Below are positions 31,111-37,811 of a stretch of 37,811 nt of DNA, piece by piece (within the stretch, counting starts at the first letter, position 1; every line of letters begins with the position of its first letter). The DNA comes from Chara braunii. Its lineage: Eukaryota > Streptophyta > Charophyceae > Charales > Characeae. Both the position numbers and the translations under genes were made by a program. The notes beneath the pieces are model-generated. The model did no database searches. It saw only the letters and a list, made by a program, of their open reading frames with translations, and was not told the origin of the DNA. The stretch spans positions 76,683 to 114,493 of the forward strand of contig BFEA01000516.1 of assembly GCA_003427395.1 (NCBI GenBank). Direction: 5' to 3'.

Positions 31111-31204
31111 AAAGTCGTTGGCTTATGCCAATGGCTACAGCTACACTGCCCCTCCCCCAACCTCATCTACAGGCGCCATGTGGCGTCGTATATATATATT
31201 TTTT

Positions 31205-31455
31205 TGTTTATTTATTTTTATTTTTACTTTATTTTCTCGATTTATGCATGTCATCCTTGCGCAGGGCCATGATGTTATCCGCGCGGCCGTTTTCGGTCAT
31301 GAGATCTGATGATGTCGGGGTCGAAATCGACCGCGCCTCACGTTCCTTTCCGGTGGGCTGTTCCAAAAGGAGCTAGCCCAGTACGATGCCTTCAGGTTCG
31401 ATCCCAGTGTCTGTTGGGTGATAGCTTGATGCTATAACCTACTGGGCTAGCTCCT
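31205..31455 (-). mobile_element. tRNA-U6 chimeric SINE, copy B
   Basis: Minus strand: A box TAGCCCAGTAGG (31449-31438), B box GGATCGAACCT (31404-31394), about 95 bp of linker, then the 3' half of U6 (CATGGCCCTGCGCAAGG, ATGACATGCATAAATCGAGAA; about 31275-31234), then an A-rich tail (AAAATAAAGTAAAAATAAAAA) to about 31205. The head is enclosed by perfect 16-bp inverted arms at 31368-31383 and 31440-31455. A Pol III promoter at one end and an A-rich tail at the other fit a SINE. Confidence 0.7.
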
Positions 31456-31784
31456 ATTCACGGAAGCTATACCCACAGCTCTTCTATTTGAAGAGTTGTT
31501 GCCCAGTAGGTCACCCTGCCTCGGGACTAGGCAGGCCCGAACTGCCTCACCTTGGCAAATGGCTGCCGCCCCGCCATCTAACCGGCAGAGGCTTAGCCTG
31601 GTAAGCTCGATAAGCCACCCCTTTGGCCTACTCAGGCTTTGAATCGCGAGGCTGTCATCATTTTAAGTAGGATATGAGTTAGACTTAGTATTCCAACGCC
31701 CGTACGCCTCTTCGTACACGCCAAACACGGTTGGTGACTGACCACACCGCCGCTATAGCATGCCGCATGCGTTTGGACTTAAGC

Positions 31785-31945
31785 AAAAATTTAGTCTCTC
31801 AGTTGTAGGTTTGTTCTGAATAAACTTTTGGCAGACGTCAGTCTCATCAAGTTCCTTAATTTAACAAAAAAGTCGGACACCGTCCGACGTTTAAAATCCC
31901 CGGCAAATACCCTTGTCAGAGTATTTGCCCCGACAGCATTCCCAG
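31785..31945 (-). mobile_element. LTR-like fragment, inverted copy of 13405-13545
   Basis: Read on the minus strand it carries GTCGGGGCAAATAC, GTCGGACGGTGTCCGAC, AACTTGATGAGACTGACGT, TTGCCAAAAG and CTGAGAGACTAA in the same order as the 13.4-kb copy. The GTCGGAC...GTCCGAC core is palindromic. Confidence 0.6.
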
Positions 31946-32173
31946 ACCCCATTGAATGACTTCCACGTTATTCACTATTTACTTTAAAAGGTCAGGATTC
32001 TTATAAAGGCAACGATCATAATATACATCAATTTCAACGATCGTCCGAAAGTAAGCCGGAACTTTTCCATCAACATACAACAATATAACAACAAAACGGG
32101 ATTTAGCCTCCGGAAGCCTTAACTAAATACATAAAAACTGGATGTAGCCTCCAGAAGGGTCTTCCAAATCAAG

Positions 32174-32419
32174 ATTAACCCCCTGATGGGTCTTTCAAGT
32201 TAGAATTAACCCCCTGACGGGTCTTTCAATTCAGGATTAACCCCCTGATGGGTCTTTCAAGTCGGGATTAACCCCCTTACGGGCCTTTCAAGTAGGATTA
32301 AGTGCCTGATGGATCGTTCAAGTCAGGATTAACCCTCTGACGGACATTTCAAATTAGGATTAACCCCCTGATGGCCTTTCAAGTCAGGATTAACCCCCTG
32401 ACGGGTCTTTCAAGTGTAT
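32174..32419. repeat. 31-bp minisatellite, 8 units
   Basis: ATTAACCCCCTGAYGGGTC starts at 32174, 32205, 32236, 32267, 32297, 32328, 32359 and 32389, each followed by TTTCAAGTCAGG-like text. Units differ by a few bases. Two older, more diverged units may precede it (AGCCTCCAGAAGGGTC, from about 32115). Confidence 0.9.
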
Positions 32420-32604
32420 CAATCTCCTGGAATTGTTCGAACGTAGTCCGAACGAACCATTTAGAGAGAAATCATTCTTTCAAAAGTCCTTATTCCTATC
32501 TTGTTTGATATCCACAATATGGACTCGTAGTTACTCTTAGTATTACCTCAAACAACAGTTTTTCAAAAATATGACAAGTTTAAAAAATTTGTCATATCTG
32601 AACA

Positions 32605-33183
32605 TCATACGTCCGACTAAGCTTAGGGAATGAAGACTCAATCTGAGAATTATACATCCATACATCCAAGTATCATCAGGAAATGAAGGGTTGTATACCA
32701 TACATCAGACTTTAGCTGGGAAATGGAAAGCCCCCCTGAAATTCACACATCCAGATCAAACTGGGAAATAGATACATAGGTAAGTCAGGGAATGGACAAC
32801 CCAAGCGTGCAACATACATCCGACTTGTGTCGAGAAATAAGGGATTATCCTGAAATCCATACATCCAGACAAGCTGGGAAATATATACATAGGCCCCTCC
32901 ATACATTCAACTCAAGCAAGGGAATGGACAACTCGAGTATATGCCATACATCTGACCTTCGTTGAGAAATATCGGTTTAACATGAAATTCATACATCCAG
33001 ATAAACTGGGAAATAGATACATAGGCCCCACCATACATTCAACTCTAGTTAGGAAATGGACAACTCAAGTGCATCATACATCCAGGCGTACCTAGGGAAT
33101 GACTGCACATTTTTGCATCATACATCCAACCACGACTGAGAAATAAACATCTGTCTGTTATATATTCCGCCAATGTTGGGGAA
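32605..33183. repeat. Array of about 13 small hairpins framed by CATACATCC and GGGAAATR
   Basis: Units start with CATACATCC/CATACATTC and end with GGGAAATG/GAGAAATA. Between them lies a small hairpin whose arms change but stay complementary: CTAAG/CTTAG near 32616, CCAG/CTGG at 32751-32764, CGAC/GTCG at 32821-32832, CCAG/CTGG at 32865-32877 and 32997-33009, AACT/AGTT at 33041-33050, CCAA/TTGG at 33170-33179. Some units (near 32901, 33125) pair poorly. It lies directly downstream, in minus-strand sense, of the gag frame, where pol would be expected. Confidence 0.7.
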
Positions 33184-33366
33184 TGACAATTCTAAAAAGA
33201 GAAGATGCTGCCAGCGATAACACCAAATTCACCACAATTTACCAAAATTAAACATTAAAGGTTTTTTACTTTCCACAACTCAATGTCTTGCTTATAAATC
33301 TGTCATAACAACTTTCCTCGCTTATCGCTTGGATGAGTTTGCTAATTACTTATTCACATTATTGCT

Positions 33367-34326
33367 CTATCGAGATGGACAATAACGTGGGGTGTGTCCT
33401 ATCAAACCACAAGAGCGACATCTCACTTTCTTCCACCAATTCCCTGCTCGTCGAGAACGACGATGACCAAAATTGTCCTTAGTCGCATACTGAACATTAG
33501 CGATTTTCGGTATATCCTGAAGACTAGGTCGAACCTCCTCTCGTTTATGCCTTACATTTCTGACTGAAGAGTCAACCGTACCCTTCCGCTTCTCGTCACT
33601 ATATTCCTTCGACAATCTGACAGCGACTGTCGTCTCACAATCATTTTCTTTCATTGCTTTCAAAGACTCTTTAACCTCATAAAGTTCTTTCAAAATATGC
33701 TCATCACGCTGGTCTGAAATGCTATTTGACTGTCGACGCATGTTTTTCAGATTTAGATGAAGAATCTGATCAAAACCATCGTTCAAGGCATTCTCGCGGA
33801 TCTTCTGCCAAACAAAAGAAGACTTGACACCTTTCAATAAAACCTGTATTTCTACCTCTGAAAAGTTCACAAGAAACATCCGACTCTTATCAATTTCCGA
33901 CAGGTCCAGAACAAGACGAGCCACTCGCTCAAACATAGAAAGAAATTTTTCGAAAGTAGGATATTTGTCACGACAAACATTTTGGAGGTCATCACGAGTT
34001 AAAGTTTCGTTTCCAAGATGGAATATATCAAACATCGTTTGATCAAAATCATTCCAACTTCTGACTTCTGAAACTAGCCTTGCTACGTCACGACGAACAT
34101 CTATATGTACCCATGACGTCACCCTTTTTAAAATTGTCTGCTCATCCCACTCGTGGGCAGCAACCAATTGCTCAAATGTTGAAAGAAATTTCACAACATT
34201 ATCGCCATCAAAGATCGGGACATCGATTTTTGGAGCAGTTGTCGCTCTTTCGATCTTCCCGAGCATTTCAATCAACTTCTCCATTTTATCCCAAGGATCG
34301 TTATTCAGCCTGCTACCTTCCGCCAT
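33367..34326 (-). CDS. Ty3-like retrotransposon Gag with CCHC zinc knuckle
   Basis: A 319-codon frame starts at an ATG at 34326. Residues about 45-150 have the helical retrotransposon-gag pattern (FLSTFEQLVAAHEWDE, SWNDFDQTMFDIF, FEKFLSMFERVARLVLDL). A charged, Lys/Arg-rich linker follows, and the C-terminus has a CCHC knuckle with C303, C306, H311 and C316 (CRSC, then GLIGH), three residues before the stop. Gag packages element RNA into cytoplasmic particles. The frame is intact, which suggests a young or selected copy. No protease, RT, RNase H or integrase follows within about 3 kb; a hairpin array and minisatellite take that place. Likely a gag-only, non-autonomous element. Confidence 0.8.
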   Translation of the reverse strand: MAEGSRLNNDPWDKMEKLIEMLGKIERATTAPKIDVPIFDGDNVVKFLSTFEQLVAAHEWDEQTILKRVTSWVHIDVRRDVARLVSEVRSWNDFDQTMFDIFHLGNETLTRDDLQNVCRDKYPTFEKFLSMFERVARLVLDLSEIDKSRMFLVNFSEVEIQVLLKGVKSSFVWQKIRENALNDGFDQILHLNLKNMRRQSNSISDQRDEHILKELYEVKESLKAMKENDCETTVAVRLSKEYSDEKRKGTVDSSVRNVRHKREEVRPSLQDIPKIANVQYATKDNFGHRRSRRAGNWWKKVRCRSCGLIGHTPRYCPSR

Positions 34327-34503
34327 CTTGCGATGAGAAGATTAACCTGCAAGCAATTAGGCATAAAGGTAAGAAGCCGAAATGACTCGTAACATCTATC
34401 AAAATCAATCATGTCTATTTTTAAAAGATATCAGTTTAAAATCAATACAATACCTGAGTGTCGTTCCTCTAGGGACAACGGTAGTTTGTCATTATCCAAC
34501 TTA

Positions 34504-34521
34504 TCCCCGACAACGGCGCTA
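34504..34521 (-). promoter_or_regulatory. Primer-binding site complementary to tRNA-Asp
   Basis: The minus strand reads TAGCGCCGTTGTCGGGGA. The plant tRNA-Asp 3' end would give TGGCGCCGTTGCCGGGGA, so two bases differ. It lies about 180 bp upstream of the gag start and just after the LTR-like module, the standard place. The preceding LTR end is not a clean CA. Confidence 0.7.
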
Positions 34522-34529
34522 CCTTTCGA

Positions 34530-34958
34530 GCGCATCGGCCACGGCGTCAGCGAGGGCCCTCCCGGCCGCGTCACGCAGGAAAAGCCGTCGAGACGGGTGC
34601 GAGGTCGGGTCGTCCCTTCGCCGCTCTAGCCGGGTGCGCCAGCTGTACATCCCGCGGTCCCCTACGACAACATAGGTTCCCGTGGGGCATAAACTTGCCT
34701 TCCCTAAGGGCTGTCACCACCCTTAGGGGCGTATCCCTACCGAGCTACCGACTCACGTGCGAAAGTTTTTACATGCAGTTGCAGAGGTGGGTAGGCCAAG
34801 GGCGTTTACTCGTTCGCTGTAGTATAGATACGTTTGGTTAACGCCTAGTGGACCAAGGCGTCGTCCGTCCATTAGGGCGCTGATCTCCTAAGAACGAAGC
34901 GTACGCCGAACAACAAGGATGGTCTCAACCAAGCGTGAAACCCACAGTATCCTAAACC
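34530..34958 (-). mobile_element. LTR-like module, copy B (5' side of the gag element)
   Basis: It matches copy A (18925-19294) closely and copy C (20031-20400) more distantly. Its downstream neighbours are the tRNA-Asp primer site and the gag frame, supporting an LTR identity. Upstream it joins the second copy of the 2.9-kb repeat at ATCCTAAACCC, with no gap. Confidence 0.7.
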
Positions 34959-36159
34959 CTTTTACATACAACTCAAAGGAAATTTATAACACCCACATAT
35001 ATTTACATAATAAGGAATCGACCGCAGTTGATAGAAAGGTACGTTCAATCTGAACTAACTAACAAAATAGTTTGAATCATCATGCAATACATCCAATAGT
35101 ACAATATCAAAATAAAACCCGACCACCCCGGGTCGAACTCCACAAAATACTAGTGCAACCGCCAAGAAGGAGTTGGCTACCGATAATAACATTGATGCAG
35201 CTGACAAGGTAATCGGCTGCCTTAATTTTGACTTGATGAGACACGCTGCCAAAGTTATTTTAACCCACCTCCGACTTGGGACTAGACTCACATACCCATT
35301 TTCATCTTCTTGGATGACAGGTTGTTTTGCGGTTGATTCTTGATCAGGTGCATTGCTTGAAGTGATGCATGTCTCTCCCTTTAGGAAGTGGTATGGGGTA
35401 CTCCTCCTCCTCGCCCGAGCACAAAACTCGGATCTCAGAAGTCGGGCCGTCTCAACTGAATCAGCAAAGTACCCCCCGTAGAACGGTCCACTCTGGGTCG
35501 ATAACAGGGTCGGTTCCTGAAGCAACAAATCCCGCCCCAGATGCTTCCTTGAGAGAGAACATGTGTCCACTACAAGTAACTTTCAATTGTTCTCATTTCT
35601 CCTAAGTTCAGGGTACCTTGAACAAAGAGAAATCAAAAGGGATAAAGAATGAGAATCATTTGGACAGGTATAGGCAGATAAGTTCGTCCGGAATAGAGGC
35701 GGTCAATCCTCGAAAAAAGGCTAAGCCCATTTCATATCTTCTGCTTTATTTCAAGCAAATTCATTTTACGGTGCACACAAATTTAACGTTTTTCAAAACA
35801 AACGAATCATTTTTGACATGCAGGCATGTAAGAAGTAAAGGAAGACAATCCTTTTTCTTTTCTCCAACAGGCAAGGTCAGTCTCCATAGCAAGCATTCTT
35901 CTACCTACCTGCACACACAAAAACAACCACAGGTCCAGAAAATCCAGCAACCCATACTCCCGTCAGATCTCACTTTTCACATGCATGACACACGCGCTTT
36001 ACTCGACCTTTTCTTCTGAACGTCCAAAACAAACAGGGTCAAGCAAAGTGTGGGTTCACACAGGCGTGAACAAGAATCTGAGCCAATCAACTGACCTTGA
36101 GTGAAGTGGTGTCGAACGCCTAGCCCACTCAAGAAAGTCGTATAGATTCTCGCCCTTAG

Positions 36160-37011
36160 ATGGGAAGGTTGTCGCAACCAATCGTCGGCAAAGTGATCCA
36201 TACCACTGCCTTGCGACGACAGCCTACCTTTTCATCATACAATCACCTTCCAACAATTTTGCGGCGTTCTCTCGTTACTTCCCCTCGCCTCCAAAGTCAC
36301 GGCGTCCCAGCGGCGTCACGTTCACGCCACTTCAAAATGCACCACTGCTTTGGCGGTACCTTCTCTATGTCAATGTTCCACCTCCAATCAGTGCAAAAAT
36401 ATTGTCGTCACCGCTGTGAATCCAGTACCGTTGCTGCAAAAATCCGACAGCGTTTCTGCACCACCGCCGTTAAAACCAGAGTCCTCGCCGCAAAAATCCA
36501 GCAGTGCTTCCGCACCACCGCCGTCAAAACCGGAGTCGCCGACGCAAAAATCCGGCAGCACTTCTGCACCACAGCCGTGAAAACCGGAGGCGCCGCCGTA
36601 AAAATCCGGCAGCGCTTCCACACCACCGCCGTCAAAACCGGAGTCGCCACCGTAAAAATCCGGCAGCGCTTCCGCACCACCGCCGTCAAAACCGGAGTTG
36701 CCGCCGCAAAAATCCGGCAGCGCTTCCGCACCACCGCCGTGAAAACCGGAGGCGCCGCCGTAAAAATCGGGCAGCGCTTCCGCACCACCGCCGTCAAAAC
36801 CGGAGTCGCCGCCGCAAAAATCCGGCAGCGCTTCCGCACAACCGTCATCAAAACCGGAGTCGCCGCCGCAAAAATCCGGCACCGCTTTCGCAACCCCACC
36901 GTCAAAACCGGAGTCGCCGCCGCAAAAATCCGGCATCGCTTCCGCACCACCGTCGTCAAAACTAGAGGTGCCGCCGTAGTCCCGCAGCGTCCTTGGTTCC
37001 GTCCCGTTTGA
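36160..37011 (+). CDS. Possible 18-residue repeat protein (low confidence), copy 2
   Basis: A 283-codon counterpart of the frame at 28761-29768, with 10 repeat units. Amino-acid changes outside the repeat (HHYFGG to HHCFGG, VTATRLQ to VTSPRLQ) are common, and the first 20 codons are out of phase between copies. This argues against a maintained protein. Confidence 0.2.
   Translation: MGRLSQPIVGKVIHTTALRRQPTFSSYNHLPTILRRSLVTSPRLQSHGVPAASRSRHFKMHHCFGGTFSMSMFHLQSVQKYCRHRCESSTVAAKIRQRFCTTAVKTRVLAAKIQQCFRTTAVKTGVADAKIRQHFCTTAVKTGGAAVKIRQRFHTTAVKTGVATVKIRQRFRTTAVKTGVAAAKIRQRFRTTAVKTGGAAVKIGQRFRTTAVKTGVAAAKIRQRFRTTVIKTGVAAAKIRHRFRNPTVKTGVAAAKIRHRFRTTVVKTRGAAVVPQRPWFRPV
36432..36975. repeat. 54-bp tandem repeat, about 10 units
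   Basis: Same unit as at 28970-29565. Units here are more uniform (AAAATCCGGCAGCGCTTCC in most), so the two arrays have drifted or homogenised independently since duplication. Confidence 0.9.
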
Positions 37012-37811
37012 CCAGCCTCAGCCAAAAGGGAGGGGAGCAGAGTGCTCCCTGCCTTGGCTATGGCTGTCCTCCTCCTTGTCCGACGCTCCTTTGCTGTCCT
37101 TCAGCTTCGCCAGTAGCACTCCTGCCTCCTCTCCAACACTCCAGCAATGAGGCAAGTATGCTGTCACACACTGGCATCTTGAGGCAAGTGTGAGGCAGCT
37201 GGGGGACAATTGCCTCTTTTGTAGTGGTTGAGGAGGGCAGCAGCAGCCTCAGCTGCCCCCAGGCAAAATTCATCACTTGCTTGGGGCCGTCGATCTGAGT
37301 CAGATCAACGGACTGAGGTTGTCTCACCTCAGCCACACACTTAGGGTGGCAGTTGTACTAAACTTCCCCCCTCTTTTTCTCCCTTTTCCCTGCACTCAGC
37401 CCCACACTGAGTGCAGGTTCAGTGGGAAAATGACTGTTTCCATCCAGATTCCCCTCACCACCGCTTCATCTCCCTAGCCTCTCGCCTGAGTCACATTTAG
37501 GCCAGTTTGGCCTTTATTTGATCATAGCTGCGGCCACATTTCTGGTCGTGGCTTTTTCTTTTTCCCTTTCTCCCTTCCACCTCTGCCCTCCCCTGAAAGC
37601 AGGGAGGACAGTTATCAGGTCAGGAGAGGTAGGTCCTCCACCTACCATCCTGTCTCCAGCCAGCTCCCACAGCCCCATCCCACGCGCACGTTGTGGGCCA
37701 CGAGATCCTAGATCTCGCGGCCACGAATATTTATGGCTTTCCTAGGTGGGGAGCTGGTCCCACTCCCACAGAGCCTGGAAAGGCTGTTCCTTTCCAGCCT
37801 CAAGGTAAGTT

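Larger units (their letters stand above)
34949..37811. repeat. 2.9-kb direct repeat, copy 2 (cut by window end)
   Basis: Matches copy 1 (27500-30386) in the same orientation; an 8-bp indel lies near 36225, and the 54-bp array is one unit shorter. Here the repeat is preceded by LTR module B; copy 1 is not. The shared plus-strand word CAAGGTAAGTT at the window end resembles a splice donor. Confidence 0.85.

Noticed and set aside
31295-31345. Second hammerhead candidate (CTGATGA ... GAAA on plus near 31307)
   Set aside because: The segment between the core words cannot form stem II and no stem I partner exists.
31394-31455. Functional tRNA gene
   Set aside because: A and B boxes are present on the minus strand, but the 16-bp inverted arms and the anticodon-arm region do not make a cloverleaf; better read as a SINE head.
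35618-36019. 133-codon plus frame starting MNKEKSKG, shared with 28168-28380
   Set aside because: In the other duplicate it is cut to 70 codons by small indels and most differences change amino acids, so no sign of protein selection.

Overview
This is eukaryotic nuclear DNA, mostly non-coding and packed with decayed transposable elements. Spliceosomal snRNA-like copies, spliced-type exons, long A/T tracts, microsatellites and several TE classes rule out a bacterial window. The organism is probably a green-lineage species, most likely a streptophyte (charophyte) alga such as a Characeae: the Penelope-like element carries its GIY-YIG nuclease upstream of the reverse transcriptase (the permuted Chlamys-type order known from the green lineage), the LTR element has a plant-type tRNA-Asp primer site, an expanded family of trihelix/Myb-SANT-like genes is present, and there is one exon of an ARL13-like GTPase, a family tied to cilia. 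The species is inferred, not proven.

Layout. 0-5 kb: low-complexity DNA, a head-to-tail U6-U2 snRNA pair (U2 with an A-tail and imperfect target-site duplication), a 60-bp-arm foldback, GATA microsatellites, one ARL exon (minus, 2852-2982), and a 151-bp and a 28-bp tandem repeat. 5-12 kb: three broken copies of a trihelix-like gene family (plus 5468-7218; minus 7640-8357; minus 10607-11432), the last cut by an LTR-like repeat. 12-14 kb: a PIF/Harbinger-like MITE and a second, inverted copy of that LTR-like repeat. 14.2-18.8 kb: a degenerate Penelope-like element on the minus strand (coiled-coil/SAP-like ORF1, GIY-YIG, Cys-rich linker, RT), interrupted by a 296-bp MITE and an AT-rich insertion, with a nearly perfect hammerhead ribozyme about 600 bp downstream of the RT. 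18.9-27.5 kb: LTR-like modules and long non-coding TE interiors containing arrays of short hairpins whose arms differ between units but remain complementary within each unit. 27.5-37.8 kb: a direct duplication of about 2.9 kb (two copies, 7.45 kb apart, each with an 18-codon tandem repeat) flanking a stretch with a tRNA-U6 chimeric SINE, a 31-bp minisatellite, another hairpin array, and a Ty3-like gag with zinc knuckle but no pol.

The most notable signals are (1) three separate hairpin arrays with conserved cores and covarying stems, (2) a hammerhead ribozyme with palindromic stem III beside a permuted Penelope-like element that has an extra ORF1, and (3) two related copies of a SINE that seems to fuse a tRNA-like Pol III promoter to U6 snRNA sequence. 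All alignments were made by eye; no database search was possible.
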